From Planctomycetota bacterium (GTDB taxonomy: Bacteria; Planctomycetota; Phycisphaerae; Phycisphaerales; SM1A02), in contig JAQCEQ010000014.1 of the NCBI GenBank assembly GCA_027618565.1, positions 1 to 60,287 of the forward strand: DNA of 60,287 bases, given 5' to 3'. Position numbers and translations under genes: made by a program. The notes beneath the pieces were generated by a model. The model searched no databases. It worked only from the letters and a program-made list of their open reading frames with translations, and was not told where the DNA came from. Positions 16,399-27,149 of this stretch are shown piece by piece (the stretch's first letter is position 1; each line of letters opens with the position of its first letter).

Positions 16399-19300
16399 AT
16401 GCGGTTGTCCAAGGTCACGCTGAGCGGTTTCAAGAGCTTTGCGGATCACACTGAGTTCCACTTCGACGAGGGGATCATCGGCATCGTCGGCCCCAACGGG
16501 TGCGGCAAGAGCAATGTCGTGGACGCGATCAAGTGGGTGCTGGGCGAGCGGAGTGCCAAGAGCCTCCGGGGCACCGCGATGGCTGACGTCATCTTCGCCG
16601 GCAGCGCGGTCCGCAAGCCGGCCGGCAGCGCCGCGGTGACGCTCTGCTTTGACAATCCCAGGCTTGCCTCGGGGGATGCCCGGATGCATGACCCATTCGC
16701 GACGCCGGGCGAAACACGGCCGGCGGAACTGGACTCGCCCGAGATCGAGATCGAGTGGATCGATGAGGCTGGGGCGGAATCTGGGGTCGTGCGGCGCGGC
16801 GCCGTCCGCGACCGGTTGCTGCCCGTGGACACGGACTCGGTGGATGTCACTCGGCGACTCTGGGCGGATGGACGGAGCGAGTACCTGATCAACAACCGCA
16901 AGGTGCGGCTTCGCGACATCAAGGACCTGTTCTTTGACACCGGCATCGGCACCGATGGCTACGGCATCATCGAGCAGGGCAAGGTGGCCGCCCTGCTGGA
17001 GGCCAATCCCGCGGAGCGACGGGCCGTCCTCGAGGAAGCTGCGGGCGTGGCTCGATTCCGCACGCGTCGCGCGGAGGCCGTCCGCAAGCTGGAGGCCGCG
17101 GAACGAAACCTGGTGCAGGTCCGCGAGCAGCACGCGGGCACCGAGCGGCGGCTGCGGATTGTTCGCGGACAGGCAGACAAGGCGCGCCGATTCCAGGAAC
17201 TGGAGTCGCGGCGGCGTGCGCTGCGCGAGTCGATCGTCATCGATCAGTATCGGGAGCTGGAGGTGGAGCGGGCTTCCGCGGATGCCGACGGAGCGGCGAC
17301 GGTCGGCGCGCGCGACCGGTCCGAGCAGGCGATCCGGGCCATCGAGTCCCGGCAATTGGACCTGGAGGTGGCTCGCGACCGTGCGGCCGGTGCCTGCCAC
17401 GCGCTGGAGCGAGACGCGATCGAGGCGGATGGGGTGGCGCGAGAGTCTTCGGCGCGGGCCGACATGCTTGCCGGCCGGCTGGAAGAGGTCCGCACCCAGG
17501 TGCAGCAGGAACGGGCGGGCATTGCTTCGCTGGACGTGCGGCTGGATGAACTCCGCACAGAGGTGGCGCGCGCACAACAGGCCGAGGATGCGGCGCTGGC
17601 CGCCGTCACTGCCGCGGACCAGGCACTCTCGGACGAATTACAGCGACGCACCGTCGCCGCCGGAGAGGTGTCGCAGGCGCGGGCGCGCGTGGACCACGCG
17701 CGCGACTCGTGGCACGCGGCCGAGCGTGAACGGGCGCGGATGCAGGAGCGGATGCACGGGACCACCATCCGGGTCCAGTCCGTCCGAGAGCAACTGGAGC
17801 GCCAGTCCGCACGCGAGGCACCCTTCGCACAGGAACTGGACGCGCATCGATGCGCCCTCAATGGTGCCAAGGTCACGCTCCAGGTGGCGCGCGACGACGA
17901 GGTGCGGCTCCTGGCACAGTTGAACGCGGTCTCCGCGTCCAACATGGAGCGCGGGGATCGTAAGGGAGACCTGGCTCGGTCCATCGCCGACCTCCGCGAC
18001 CGTCGCGCCCGGATCGAGGGACGGCACCGGGTGCTCGCGGACCTGGATGCGGCGCACGAAGGTGTCGGCAGCGCAGCGCTGACGGTCCTCTCGGACCGAG
18101 AGAGATTTCCCGGCGTGCTCGGCGTGCTTGGTGAGCTCATCGAGACGGATCGGGGCCACGCGGTCGCTGCGGAAGCAGCGCTGGGTGACCGCCTGGACCT
18201 CTTGCTCATGCGTGACGCCGGTTCGACGCGCACATTCCTGAGGCAAGCGACGGGTGCTGATGGCGAAGGAGCCTTCGCCGGCCGGGTCACCTTCGCAGCG
18301 ATCGAATGGCCACGCGCTTCGGCGCCTCGCGCCCACGGCATCGACGGCGCCGTCCCGCTGACGGCCGCGGTCCGTGGCCTTGGCGACGCTGCGGCGCTCG
18401 TGGAGCAATTGCTCGCCAGCGCGTGGCTGGCCGAGGGACTGGAACGAGCGCTGGAGTTGGCGCAGGGTCCGCTCGCTGGATGCCGCATCGTGACCCTCGC
18501 CGGAGATGTCGTCGACGAGTGGGGCGTCGTGGCGACGGGGCGCCCTGAGCAAGCAACGGCAGGCATGGTGTCTCGCCGCGCCGAGCTGGTGGACCTCGCC
18601 GAGCAGGCGGAGTCGTGCCGCGCCGAGCTGGCGGCGCTGGAGTCCGGGTTAGTTGGCCTGGAGGGCGAGGAGAAGGAGTCCGCCGTTGCACAGCAGGAGG
18701 TGGAGACCGCGTTGGCTGCGGCTCGCCGGCTCTTGGTGGAGAGCCAGTTCCAGATCGAACGGACGACGCAGCTCATGGCTCGGATGGAGCGTGAGCGATC
18801 GGCGCTGGTTGCGGAACGCATGGAGGCCGAGGAGCGCCTGGAGGCGATGCTTCGCGAGGCGCAGACGCTTGAATCCGCGCTCCGGTCTCAGACGGCGCAG
18901 GGCAGCCTCGCGAGGGAGCGACACGAGCATGCGTGTGGGGCGCTCAGCGCGGGCGAAGAAGCGCTGTCCAAGGTGGACCTGCAGCTGGGGTCGGTGCGGA
19001 TGGCCCTGGCGGAGGCCAACACCCAGTCCCAGTCGCGGCGACGCGAGCGCGTGCTGCTGGCCGCGAGCGCGGACGAGGCTGGTCGCCGGCGCGAGGAGTT
19101 TGTTCGGCAGCTGGAGGGTCGCGACGCACAGATGGCCACCATCGATGCCGACCGTGGCCATGCACAGCGGGCCAAGCAGGAAGCCGAGGCGCGCGCCGCA
19201 AAACTGCGGTCGGACAAGCTGGTGTCGGAGGCGATGCTGCGCGCGGCGGTGTCCGCCGCCGAGGCTGGCACGCGGGAACTCCGTGCCGAGCGTGAGCGCT

Positions 19301-20196
19301 TCACGATTGCGGAGCGAGCATGCAACAATGCGCAGATGCGGCTTCGCGAGGCTCAGATCCGCATCGAGAATCTCTCGGCGCAGGTGATGGAGGAACTGGG
19401 GCTGGACATAACCTCGATTGAGTCGCTCCCCGGGGCGCTGACCGACCGAGAGGCACGGCATGCCGAGGCGGAATCCCTGCGCCACGAGATTCGCGCCCTT
19501 GGGAACGTCAACCTGGACGCGATCGCCGAGGTGGATGAACTCCAGCGGCGCTTCGAGGACCTCACGACGCAGCTGGCCGACATCGACTCCGCCCGAGAGA
19601 GCCTGTCGGCACTCATCATGCACCTTGAGGCCGCGTGCCGCACGCGATTCGAGATGGTGTTTCAGGCGGTGCGCGAGCACTTTGGCGGCACGGACGGGAT
19701 GTTCCGCCGGCTCTTTGGCGGCGGCAGCGCCGACATCTACCTCCTGCCGACCGAGTCCGGCGAGATCGACTGGCTGGAAAGCGGCATCGAGATCCGCGCC
19801 AAGCCGCCGGGCAAGGAGCCGCGCGTCATCAACCAGCTCTCCGGCGGCGAGAAGAGCATGACGACGGTGGCGCTCCTCATGGCGATCTTCCGCAGCCGCC
19901 CTGCCCCGTTCTGCATATTGGACGAGGTGGACGCCGCGCTGGACGAGGCCAACGTGGAGCGATTCTGCGGGAGCCTCTCGTGGTTCCTGGATCGAAGCCA
20001 CTTCATCGTGATCACCCACCACAAGCGCACGATGCAGGCCTGCCACAAGCTTTACGGCGTCACGATGCCGCAGCGCGGCGTGTCGCGTCGCGTGAGCGTG
20101 AGGTTTGACCAGGTTGGTCGCGATGGGAAGATTCAGGCCGGTGTCGAAGCCACGGATGCCTCGGACCAGCCGGAGCCCGTCGCCATCCCGGCGTGA
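16399..20196 (+). CDS. smc: Chromosome segregation protein SMC
   Basis: Structural-maintenance-of-chromosomes ATPase that dimerises and condenses DNA together with ScpA and ScpB (neither is in the window). The 1265-residue protein starts with the SMC signature [14 protein letters not shown] and Walker [10 protein letters not shown] (about 31-39). Two long coiled coils flank a hinge near 570-690. The C-terminal head has the ABC signature LSGGEKS (about 1148) and Walker [14 protein letters not shown] (about 1170-1183). It is slightly longer than the usual 1150-1200 residues, mostly through coiled coil. A strong Shine-Dalgarno sequence, AGGAGG at 16385-16390, sits 8 bases before ATG 16399. This is unusual in the window, where most genes lack one, and it fixes the start. 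Confidence 0.97.
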   Translation: MRLSKVTLSGFKSFADHTEFHFDEGIIGIVGPNGCGKSNVVDAIKWVLGERSAKSLRGTAMADVIFAGSAVRKPAGSAAVTLCFDNPRLASGDARMHDPFATPGETRPAELDSPEIEIEWIDEAGAESGVVRRGAVRDRLLPVDTDSVDVTRRLWADGRSEYLINNRKVRLRDIKDLFFDTGIGTDGYGIIEQGKVAALLEANPAERRAVLEEAAGVARFRTRRAEAVRKLEAAERNLVQVREQHAGTERRLRIVRGQADKARRFQELESRRRALRESIVIDQYRELEVERASADADGAATVGARDRSEQAIRAIESRQLDLEVARDRAAGACHALERDAIEADGVARESSARADMLAGRLEEVRTQVQQERAGIASLDVRLDELRTEVARAQQAEDAALAAVTAADQALSDELQRRTVAAGEVSQARARVDHARDSWHAAERERARMQERMHGTTIRVQSVREQLERQSAREAPFAQELDAHRCALNGAKVTLQVARDDEVRLLAQLNAVSASNMERGDRKGDLARSIADLRDRRARIEGRHRVLADLDAAHEGVGSAALTVLSDRERFPGVLGVLGELIETDRGHAVAAEAALGDRLDLLLMRDAGSTRTFLRQATGADGEGAFAGRVTFAAIEWPRASAPRAHGIDGAVPLTAAVRGLGDAAALVEQLLASAWLAEGLERALELAQGPLAGCRIVTLAGDVVDEWGVVATGRPEQATAGMVSRRAELVDLAEQAESCRAELAALESGLVGLEGEEKESAVAQQEVETALAAARRLLVESQFQIERTTQLMARMERERSALVAERMEAEERLEAMLREAQTLESALRSQTAQGSLARERHEHACGALSAGEEALSKVDLQLGSVRMALAEANTQSQSRRRERVLLAASADEAGRRREEFVRQLEGRDAQMATIDADRGHAQRAKQEAEARAAKLRSDKLVSEAMLRAAVSAAEAGTRELRAERERFTIAERACNNAQMRLREAQIRIENLSAQVMEELGLDITSIESLPGALTDREARHAEAESLRHEIRALGNVNLDAIAEVDELQRRFEDLTTQLADIDSARESLSALIMHLEAACRTRFEMVFQAVREHFGGTDGMFRRLFGGGSADIYLLPTESGEIDWLESGIEIRAKPPGKEPRVINQLSGGEKSMTTVALLMAIFRSRPAPFCILDEVDAALDEANVERFCGSLSWFLDRSHFIVITHHKRTMQACHKLYGVTMPQRGVSRRVSVRFDQVGRDGKIQAGVEATDASDQPEPVAIPA

Positions 20197-20202
20197 CCAG
20201 CA

Positions 20203-22464
20203 TCAGTCCCCGGGGATGATCACGGTGAGCGTGCGCTCCTCGGGTGGCAGGCACATCGTTTCTGTGCACGCCTGCCACCGGACGGAGATCGCGACGGTCT
20301 GCCCGGCTGCTGCTCCGCTCCCGGACATTCGCAGCGGGATGGTGAAGCTCCCGCCGAGGACCCTGGAGCCATCCGCTGCGTCCTGCACCGGCGGCATCGT
20401 CCAGTCCACGCGCACATCGCGGGTCTGGCTGGTGATCGCGAGCGGCACGAGCGAGAGCCCCGTGCCGGCTGGTGCGCTCGCGATGATCTTCCAGCCGTCG
20501 GGCATCCGGAAACTGATGGCCGTCCCGGTGGCGGTGACTTCGATCGGGCTGGCCTGCCTGTCGCGGTTCGCAGTCTCCGGAGGCGAATCCGACAATTGGC
20601 CCGACCGGAGGAGCCCGACCAGGCTTCGGCAGGTGGACACCGGGGAGGCCGCGATCGCACCGCTCGCGGCAGTGAAGGTTCGATCCATGACACGACTCCA
20701 TTCGCCCGACGGGTCGATGGACGCCAGCCACGGCAACTGCGCCATCATCTCGCCGGGTCCGCTGGGGACAGCGCCGTCATGGAGGCCCGCGGGCCGCACG
20801 AAGAGGTCGATGCGACCCGGCGCCGACTCGTACCAGCGTGATGTGGCTTCGTCCAAGAACGATGTCCGCGCGTCCGCCGCCACCTGCAGCGCGCGTGCGC
20901 GCCACATGGGGTCGCCGGTGGCGTCGGCAAGCGCGTGAAGCCCACGGATGAGGCACGCCAAGTCCTCCAGCGTGGCGGGCAAGTCGACGCGTTGGCGCTT
21001 CGCATGTCGCCAGGTGCCATCCGCGCTCCTAAAGGTCTCAAGCGCCGCCGTCGCGGCGTCGGCGGCCAGCCGGGTCCAGTCGGGTCGATCCATGTTCGCG
21101 CCAGCGTCAGCGAGCCCCGCGATCATGAGCCCATTCCAGCCGAGGATCGCCTTGTCATCGCGACGAGGCTGCTTGCGTTGGTCGCGAACGGCGAGGAGAG
21201 CCGCGCGCGCACGCTGCGTCGCCGGAGCGAGCGACGCTTCGGCCGAGGTCATCGTGAGGACCCACGCTGGGGCGGCCTCGGGATGGTGCGGGTCTCGGAA
21301 GTTGGGGCGACCGGTGAGGCCGAGGGCTGCCATCGCCGCCTTCACCTCCGGTTCGGGGAGCCCTGCGGCGGTCAGGGCGGCCCGCGCTTCGTCGGGCGAC
21401 CACAGGAAGGAACCGCCCTCGCGTCCATCCACTTCCGCATCCATCGAGGAGTCAAACAGCCCGTCGGGGCGCAGGCACTCGCGCTGGAGGCTGGAGACGA
21501 CTCCCTCGCAGACCTGCGCAAACAGCGGGTTTCCCGTGCGCTTCGCCGCCTCGGCGTACAAGGGCAGCAATTGGGCCTGGTCGTACAGCATCTTCTCGAA
21601 GTGCGGGACAGTCCAGGTGCCGTCGACCGCGTAGCGGTGGAAGCCGCCCCCGAGCTGATCCGCCACGCCGCCGAGCGCCATCTTCTCCAGCGTGAAGTCC
21701 AGGTGCTGCCGCGCCGGTCCGCTGGGCTGCCACTGGGCGAGGAATTCCATGTACGCCGGCTGCGGGAACTTGGGAGCGCCACCAAAGCCGCCGTTCGTGC
21801 TGTCCGCGTATCGAAGAAGCGCCTCGCCAGCCTGATTGACGATGCCGGTGGTGATCCGGACGGGCGCCGCGGTCGCGGAAAGGTCCGCCGTCACGGCGGC
21901 GGACAGCCGGTCGGCCTGTTCCTCCAGCTGCGGCCGCTCCGTGTCCCACGCCGAGTGGATGCGCTCCAGCAGCTGCACGAAACTGGGCTTCCCGTGCGAC
22001 GGCGATTTGGGGAAGTAGGTCCCGGCGAAGAATGGCTTGAGGGTGGCGGGTTCCAGGAAGATGGTCAGTGGCCATCCACCGCTTGCCCGGCCTTCCGTGG
22101 CCGCGGTGTACGCCTGGCACGAGGCCATCATGATGGCATCGACATCCGGCCGCTGCTCGCGATCCACCTTGATGGAAACGAAGTTCGCGTTGAGGTAGGC
22201 GCCGACGGCGGCATCCTCAAAGCTCTCGCGCTCCATCACATGGCACCAGTAGCACGAGGAGTACCCCACCGAAACAAGGATCGGCACGCCCCGGCGGCGG
22301 GCCTCCGCGAACGCAGCATCGCCCCACGGCATCCAGTCGACGGGATTGTGGGCATGTTGGAGCAGGTATGGGCTGTCCTCCGCCGAGAGTTGGTTGGTGT
22401 GCGCAGGTGGTGCACCTTGAGGCATGGCTGTGAGGACGGATGTCAGGACGATGGAGAGGGACAT
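20203..22464 (-). CDS. DUF255 thioredoxin-like protein fused to a DsbD-N-like domain
   Basis: A 753-residue protein of the YyaL/spermatogenesis-associated-20 type. It has a likely signal peptide (1-20) and the family hallmark [22 protein letters not shown] thioredoxin-fold active site C71-Y-W-C74 (SSCYWCHVM) and a six-hairpin glycosidase-like toroid (about 200-620) follow. The last 110 residues (about 640-753) are not normal for this family. They resemble the periplasmic N-terminal domain of DsbD, with GWKIIA, an immunoglobulin-like pattern and the paired cysteines [11 protein letters not shown]. This suggests periplasmic thiol redox work. It is convergent with smc, 6 bases between stops. No leaderless box is visible before its ATG. 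Confidence 0.85.
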   Translation of the reverse strand: MSLSIVLTSVLTAMPQGAPPAHTNQLSAEDSPYLLQHAHNPVDWMPWGDAAFAEARRRGVPILVSVGYSSCYWCHVMERESFEDAAVGAYLNANFVSIKVDREQRPDVDAIMMASCQAYTAATEGRASGGWPLTIFLEPATLKPFFAGTYFPKSPSHGKPSFVQLLERIHSAWDTERPQLEEQADRLSAAVTADLSATAAPVRITTGIVNQAGEALLRYADSTNGGFGGAPKFPQPAYMEFLAQWQPSGPARQHLDFTLEKMALGGVADQLGGGFHRYAVDGTWTVPHFEKMLYDQAQLLPLYAEAAKRTGNPLFAQVCEGVVSSLQRECLRPDGLFDSSMDAEVDGREGGSFLWSPDEARAALTAAGLPEPEVKAAMAALGLTGRPNFRDPHHPEAAPAWVLTMTSAEASLAPATQRARAALLAVRDQRKQPRRDDKAILGWNGLMIAGLADAGANMDRPDWTRLAADAATAALETFRSADGTWRHAKRQRVDLPATLEDLACLIRGLHALADATGDPMWRARALQVAADARTSFLDEATSRWYESAPGRIDLFVRPAGLHDGAVPSGPGEMMAQLPWLASIDPSGEWSRVMDRTFTAASGAIAASPVSTCRSLVGLLRSGQLSDSPPETANRDRQASPIEVTATGTAISFRMPDGWKIIASAPAGTGLSLVPLAITSQTRDVRVDWTMPPVQDAADGSRVLGGSFTIPLRMSGSGAAAGQTVAISVRWQACTETMCLPPEERTLTVIIPGD

Positions 22465-22637
22465 GGCATCGCGCGGTGTTCAAAGAGTCCGCTTGGACCG
22501 CGGGTACGAGCCCATCAACCGGACCAGGTCGGCGTCAACGGCATCGATCTCGTCGCGGATCGTGGGCAGGTCGTGGCTGGAGTCCTGGTCCATTGTGAAA
22601 AGTCCGGCGGCGCGGCTGACCGATACTACGAGAGCAT

Positions 22638-23540
22638 ATGAACCCCGCACCGTCCGCCTGGGCTGTCGATGCTCCCTCCGCTACCGTGAGCGTCTCGGCG
22701 GTCATGCTCGTCATCGGCTTGGTGCTGCTCCTGCGCGGGAACCGCGTGCTCCAACCGATGGCGATTGTTGCGGGTGCCTTGGTGGGCTGGGTTGTGGGGT
22801 CCTCCGCGCAGGCCGTGCTGGTGCCCAGTTGGCCGTGGATGGCCTGTGCCATTGGGGGCGCCGTGGTTGGGGCGCTGTGCGCGGTGCTTGGATTGCGATT
22901 GCTGGTGGCGATGACTGCCGCCGTGGTGGGAGCCGTCATCGGACTGGCCGTCGGGGCCGTGGCGATCGATTGGGGAGCCGTGCCAGCGGCGGCGGTGGTT
23001 CCATCAGACGCTCAATCGTCGGCATCCGTTGAACCCCTCAATGAGCGCGCGGCGTCGGCGGTGATCCTGGCCACGCTCGACGAAGTGCTTGGCCGTGGCG
23101 CGGCGATCGCCAACAGCATCCGGGTCGATGATGTGTGGAGCCAGTTTGGATCCCCCGCGGATGGCACGACTCCCGCGACGCCCATCGCCGGTGCGAAGTC
23201 TTCTGTCGAGGTGTGGTGGGCCACGCTGGACCAACCGTCGCGGACCGTGGCGGCGGGTTCCGTGGTCGTGGGCGCGACCGTCGGGTTTCTCGCCGGACTG
23301 CTGTTCTTCAAGGCGATGATCGCGATCATCACGGCGCTTGCTGGTGGGTATCTCGTGACGTCAGCGGGCTGGGTGCTGGCGGCACACTTCATTGCCTCCG
23401 TCGGTGAGCCCAGCGCGCTCGTGTGGTGGCTCAGTTTCGTAGGCATAGCCGTCGTCGGTTGCGCCTTCCAGTGGCGGTCCAAGCCCAAGCCCAAGCCCAA
23501 GCCTGCGGCCCCGAAGGCAGAGGCGGCCGCGGGAGACTGA
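22638..23540 (+). CDS. Multi-pass membrane protein of unknown function
   Basis: A 300-residue integral membrane protein with about seven glycine- and valine-rich hydrophobic segments: four in residues 15-125, then a soluble loop of about 90 residues, then three more in 210-285. It ends in a basic Lys-Pro repeat tail (KPKPKPKP). The small-residue-rich segments recall DUF4203/TM198-like proteins, but I cannot confirm that. No enzyme motif is present. The preceding 173-base gap contains GATACT 10 bases before the start but nothing else notable. lysA follows 53 bases downstream with its own -10-like box. Confidence 0.75.
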   Translation: MNPAPSAWAVDAPSATVSVSAVMLVIGLVLLLRGNRVLQPMAIVAGALVGWVVGSSAQAVLVPSWPWMACAIGGAVVGALCAVLGLRLLVAMTAAVVGAVIGLAVGAVAIDWGAVPAAAVVPSDAQSSASVEPLNERAASAVILATLDEVLGRGAAIANSIRVDDVWSQFGSPADGTTPATPIAGAKSSVEVWWATLDQPSRTVAAGSVVVGATVGFLAGLLFFKAMIAIITALAGGYLVTSAGWVLAAHFIASVGEPSALVWWLSFVGIAVVGCAFQWRSKPKPKPKPAAPKAEAAAGD

Positions 23541-23581
23541 GCCGGGCGGATGCGCTCGTCGTCAACGGAGCGCCCCACGAC

Positions 23582-23587
23582 TACGAT
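23582..23587 (+). promoter_or_regulatory. -10-like box of lysA (leaderless type)
   Basis: TACGAT ends 6 bases before the GTG at 23594. This is the reason for preferring that start over the longer open frame reaching back into the upstream gene. Confidence 0.45.
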
Positions 23588-23593
23588 TCCGTC

Positions 23594-24910
23594 GTGGACC
23601 ACTTCCACTTCATCAACGGTGCGCTGTACTGCGAGGGTGTCTCGATGGACGAGATCGCCGAGTCGGTCGGGACGCCGTGCTATGTCTATTCCCGGGCCAC
23701 GATCCTGGAGCATTTGCGCCGCGTCCGCGCCGCCTTTGAGCCTCTGAGCCCTTGGATTTGCTTCTCGGTCAAGAGTTGCCCCAACCTCTCCATTCTCCGC
23801 CTGATCTCCGGCGCCGGAGCGGGAATGGATGTGGTGTCCGGCGGCGAACTCTGCCGGGCGATGGAGGCCGGTTGTTCGGCGTCGAAGTGTGTGTACGCGG
23901 GAGTGGGCAAGACCGACCACGAGATCGAATTGGCGCTGCGCAGCGGCATCGGCCTCTTCAATGTGGAGAGCGAGCAAGAGTTTGAGGCGATTGCCGCCTG
24001 CGCGGAGCGCTTGGGGATTCCATGCGACGGCGCATTGCGAATCAACCCCGATGTCGACCCCAAGACCCACCGCTACACCTCCACCGGCAATCGCGAGACA
24101 AAGTTTGGCGTGGACCTGGTGCGCGCGGCGGATTTCCTGCGCGCCAGCCACGGCCATCACTGGTGCCGGATCCGCGGCCTCCACATGCACATCGGTTCAC
24201 CAGTCTACGACCCGACTCCCTATGAGCAGGCGATTCGCAAGGCGCTGGCGCTCATGGACACGCTTCGCGATGACGGCATCGTGCTGGACACGCTCGATCT
24301 TGGCGGAGGCTTTGGTGCCGACTACATCACGGGGCAGAGCCCGGCGGCAGATGCCTACGCACAGGTCATCGTCCCGCTCCTGGAAGATCGCGTGCGCGAT
24401 GGACTTCGGGTCATCCTGGAGCCAGGCCGCAGCATCGTCGCCAATGCCGGCGTCCTGCTGCTCTCCGTCGTGTACACCAAGCAATCCGGCGACCGGACTT
24501 TCGCGATTTGCGACGCCGGCATGAATGCGTTGCTGCGGCCCAGCCACTACGACGCCTTCCACTTCATCTGGCCCACCCGCCCCGCCGCCGGCGTGATTCC
24601 CGCCGCGCGCACGATGGAGCCGGAGTTGCCCGGTCTGGTCGTCCACGACATCGTCGGCCCGCTGTGCGAGACCGGCGACTTCCTGGCGCTGGGTCGATCG
24701 ATCCCGGTCGTCGCGCGCGGCGATCGCCTCGCCGTATTCACCGCTGGCGCGTACGGGATGAGCATGGCCAACCGCTACAACTCGTCGCCACTGCCTGCGG
24801 AGGTGCTGGTGGACGGTGACTCGTTTGAAATCGTGCGCGCGCGCGAGACCTACGACGACATGGTCTCCCATGAGCGTGTCGGCGAACTGGCGCCCGCCAT
24901 CGCGGAGTAG
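23594..24910 (+). CDS. lysA: Diaminopimelate decarboxylase
   Basis: PLP-dependent fold-type III enzyme that converts meso-diaminopimelate to lysine, the last step of lysine synthesis. From the GTG at 23594 the protein is 438 residues. K60 in CFSVKSCPN is the PLP-binding lysine. The phosphate-binding glycine stretch is LDLGGGFGADY. CDAGMN, the substrate-binding VGPLCETGDFLA and the C-terminal YNSSPLPAEVLVDG are also conserved. The frame is open upstream to 23423, but that part overlaps the preceding gene and lacks homology-like content. Its end lies 23 bases from the convergent pgpA stop. Confidence 0.95.
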   Translation: MDHFHFINGALYCEGVSMDEIAESVGTPCYVYSRATILEHLRRVRAAFEPLSPWICFSVKSCPNLSILRLISGAGAGMDVVSGGELCRAMEAGCSASKCVYAGVGKTDHEIELALRSGIGLFNVESEQEFEAIAACAERLGIPCDGALRINPDVDPKTHRYTSTGNRETKFGVDLVRAADFLRASHGHHWCRIRGLHMHIGSPVYDPTPYEQAIRKALALMDTLRDDGIVLDTLDLGGGFGADYITGQSPAADAYAQVIVPLLEDRVRDGLRVILEPGRSIVANAGVLLLSVVYTKQSGDRTFAICDAGMNALLRPSHYDAFHFIWPTRPAAGVIPAARTMEPELPGLVVHDIVGPLCETGDFLALGRSIPVVARGDRLAVFTAGAYGMSMANRYNSSPLPAEVLVDGDSFEIVRARETYDDMVSHERVGELAPAIAE

Positions 24911-24933
24911 CACCGCGGTGCCGGGGGCCGCGC

Positions 24934-25491
24934 CTAGGCGAGGAGCGACGGCACCACCCACCGCAGGCCAAGCTGCAGGAGGATCCATCCCTGCGCCGCA
25001 GCGACGATGTCATCCATGAGGATGCCCGCTCCGCCGCGCATGGACTGAATTCCGCGCGCCGGCGGGAGCTTGAGTACATCGAATGCCCGGAAGACGACAA
25101 ACGCCAGTGCGATGGTCGACCACTCGGGGAGGACATGACCCGACACCGTGAGCGCATCCCTGGGCAGGAAGAGGAGCGTGAGCGCCATTCCGGCCACTTC
25201 ATCCGCCACGACGATGCCGGGGTCCTTGGTGCCTGTGGCGCGCTCGCCAGCGTCGCCAAAGCGCAGGCACGCGATCGATCCCCACGCCGCGAGGAGAAGC
25301 AGGCAGGCTTCATTGACCCATGCGGGGCACTGCAAGCTCCACAGCAGCGCCAGGACCACGCACGGGGGCAGCGATCCCCACGACCCCGAGGCCGGCAGGT
25401 AGCCCAGCCCAAAGCAGGTGAGCGAGTGCCGTGCGAACCACGGCGTTTCGCCCCATCCTCCGGGCAACACCGATGGCGGACGCAACCCCAT
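24934..25491 (-). CDS. pgpA: Phosphatidylglycerophosphatase A
   Basis: Membrane phosphatase that removes the phosphate from phosphatidylglycerophosphate to give phosphatidylglycerol. The 185-residue protein has the PgpA pattern: GLGYLPASGSWGSL near the start, VVADEVAGM in the middle, FRAFDVLKLPPARGIQ, and the acidic GAGILMDDIVAA near the end. Several hydrophobic segments are present. The ATG at 25491 overlaps the stop of pgsA by one base (TGATG), so the two consecutive steps of phosphatidylglycerol synthesis are translationally coupled. A longer in-frame extension upstream lies inside pgsA and was rejected. Confidence 0.93.
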   Translation of the reverse strand: MGLRPPSVLPGGWGETPWFARHSLTCFGLGYLPASGSWGSLPPCVVLALLWSLQCPAWVNEACLLLLAAWGSIACLRFGDAGERATGTKDPGIVVADEVAGMALTLLFLPRDALTVSGHVLPEWSTIALAFVVFRAFDVLKLPPARGIQSMRGGAGILMDDIVAAAQGWILLQLGLRWVVPSLLA

Positions 25492-26102
25492 CAGTGTGCC
25501 TCCATGCGCGCGCGCAGGAGCCGGCTTCCGCGCCGCACATACGGGACAAGCGTCAGGACGGTGAAGCCGGTCGCGGCCCAGAGGATCCATCGGGCGGCGG
25601 TGGTCCAGTCTGCGCTGGCATCGCTGGCACCATCGCGCGTCGCGGCAACGATCGCCGTGCCGATCGCCACGCATTGCAGCGCCATCTTCCATTTGCCCGA
25701 CTGTTCGGCGGGGAACGCGGCTCCCATCGACTCCGCCACGGCGCGCAAGCTGGTGACGAGGAGTTCGCGGCCGAGGATCGCCAAAACCATCCACGCCTCA
25801 ACGGCACTCCGCGGTGCGAGCGGAGTGGCCATGAGCACCACCAACGCGCCCAAGATCAGGAACTTGTCGCAGAATGGATCCATGACTCGCCCGAACGGGC
25901 TCACGGCCCCCCACTTCCGGGCGAGGTATCCGTCCACGGCGTCGCTGGCGGCAGCGATGCTGAACAACACGCACGCGAGCACACCAATGGAGGGCGCGGG
26001 ACCCTCTCTAGGCCAACCCAACATCGCAAAGATGCCGATCGCCAACACCAGCCGAAGCGAGGTGACGAGGTTGGGAAGGGTCTGACGGAGCATCAACGAC
26101 AT
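25491..26102 (-). CDS. pgsA: CDP-diacylglycerol--glycerol-3-phosphate 3-phosphatidyltransferase
   Basis: Integral membrane CDP-alcohol phosphotransferase that makes phosphatidylglycerophosphate from CDP-diacylglycerol and glycerol-3-phosphate. The 203-residue protein has the complete family motif D-G-x2-A-R-x8-G-x3-D-x3-D at residues 57-79 (D57, G58, A61, R62, G71, D75, D79) and the usual N-terminal NLVTSLRLVL helix. It precedes pgpA, which acts on its product. It is divergent from nuoJ across a 108-base gap. A TACCAT box lies 9 bases before its ATG. Confidence 0.95.
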   Translation of the reverse strand: MSLMLRQTLPNLVTSLRLVLAIGIFAMLGWPREGPAPSIGVLACVLFSIAAASDAVDGYLARKWGAVSPFGRVMDPFCDKFLILGALVVLMATPLAPRSAVEAWMVLAILGRELLVTSLRAVAESMGAAFPAEQSGKWKMALQCVAIGTAIVAATRDGASDASADWTTAARWILWAATGFTVLTLVPYVRRGSRLLRARMEAH

Positions 26103-26129
26103 GAGGGTCGGATGGTAAAGGGGAGCGGG

Positions 26130-26158
26130 TTGCGGTATCGGACCTACGCCCCTATTCT
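26130..26158 (+). promoter_or_regulatory. Candidate promoter of nuoJKLMN
   Basis: TTGCGG (26130-26135) and TATTCT (26153-26158) are separated by 17 bases. They lie in the divergent gap between pgsA and nuoJ, with about 45 bases of leader before the nuoJ ATG. It is one of the better sigma-70-like matches in the window. Confidence 0.5.
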
Positions 26159-26210
26159 CCCGCCTCCCCGCTGCCCAAGGACGGGCGGCACGGTTCTCGT
26201 CACCCCACCC

Positions 26211-27149
26211 ATGGTTCCCATCGAACTACTCGCAGGCGGCGCGCTGGGTGCCGCAGGGTTGCTTCTCATCCTCCTCCGAGGTGGGCACACGGTTCACCGT
26301 ACCGGTGGTGCCATTGCGGCGTTGGGGGGGTTGGCGATCCTCGCCGGTGGCGCCGGACTTGGCGCGCCGACGGCCGGTGAATCCGGATTCTCGTTCCCAC
26401 TCCTCGTGGCTCTCCTCGCGGGCGTGATGTCGGCGGCCGGTGCCGTGCGGGTGATCTCCAGCCCTCGGCCGGTGTTGGCTGCGATCTTCTTCGTGCTCGT
26501 CGTCGTCGCCGGGTGCATGCTCTACCTCACGCTTGGGGCCGAGTTCTTGGCCTTCGCGCTGGTGATCGTGTATGCGGGTGCGATCCTGATCACCTACATG
26601 TTCGTGCTCATGCTGGCGCAGCAGGCATCGGGTGACTCCAAGAGCGGTGCCGCCGAGTATGACCGCAACGCACGCGACCCCATCGCCGCCGTCTTCGTTG
26701 GGCTGGTGCTCTTCCTTTCCATCGCCACGATCATGTGGAAGGCGGTCGATTCGTTTGACCCCGCCACCACAGGGCAGATCCAGCGCGCGAGGGCGTGGAT
26801 CGCGCTGGGCGAACTGCCCAAGGGGCTTCGAGAGGCGGTCGAGTCCGTCGAGCCGGGCGCGACCCCGGAGGCCGGGACGCTCCATGTCAGTGCGGGCGAG
26901 GTGTCCCTCCAGGTCACCAAGGCGGATGGATCGCGAGGAAGCGTCACGCTCCCGGAATCGTCCCTGCCGCACAACACGCAGACGGTGGGCGTGGCGCTTG
27001 TGAAGCAGTTTCCCGTCAGCCTGGAGCTGGCGGGTGTCATCTTGCTGATGGCGATGCTTGGTGCGGTCGTGCTGGCGCGCCGGCAGATTGAGATCGGCGA
27101 CGCGCAGAAGGCTGAACTCCACGCTCGAAGCCACGGAGGTGCCGCGTGA
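26211..27149 (+). CDS. nuoJ: NADH-quinone oxidoreductase subunit J (extended form)
   Basis: Membrane subunit of respiratory complex I. The core NuoJ pattern (SSPRPVLAAIFFVLVVVAGC, LGAEFLAFALVIVYAGAILITYMFVLML) lies at about 82-135 rather than at the N-terminus. The 312-residue protein is therefore well above the usual 170-210. Residues 1-70 add about two extra hydrophobic segments. A soluble insert of about 85 residues (about 182-270) precedes the last membrane helix (ELAGVILLMAMLGAVVLARR). I start at ATG 26211; the frame is open further upstream but that part overlaps the pgsA region. The stop overlaps the GTG of nuoK (GTGA at 27146-27149). Confidence 0.9.
   Translation: MVPIELLAGGALGAAGLLLILLRGGHTVHRTGGAIAALGGLAILAGGAGLGAPTAGESGFSFPLLVALLAGVMSAAGAVRVISSPRPVLAAIFFVLVVVAGCMLYLTLGAEFLAFALVIVYAGAILITYMFVLMLAQQASGDSKSGAAEYDRNARDPIAAVFVGLVLFLSIATIMWKAVDSFDPATTGQIQRARAWIALGELPKGLREAVESVEPGATPEAGTLHVSAGEVSLQVTKADGSRGSVTLPESSLPHNTQTVGVALVKQFPVSLELAGVILLMAMLGAVVLARRQIEIGDAQKAELHARSHGGAA

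Noticed and set aside
14244-16433. 729-codon minus-strand open frame opposite the FlgI-like gene
   Set aside because: It runs antisense to a clear lipoprotein and across the tRNA; composition is shadow-like.
23478-23506. Repeated AAGCCC units near the end of the 22638 gene
   Set aside because: They encode a Lys-Pro tail inside a coding region; not a CRISPR or regulatory repeat.
23423-23593. Longer start for lysA
   Set aside because: That part overlaps the upstream membrane protein gene in another frame and reads as its Lys-Pro repeat shifted; GTG 23594 has a -10 box at the common spacing.
24912-24921. Palindrome CACCGCGGTG after lysA
   Set aside because: It has no room for a loop and is of a length expected by chance in GC-rich DNA.
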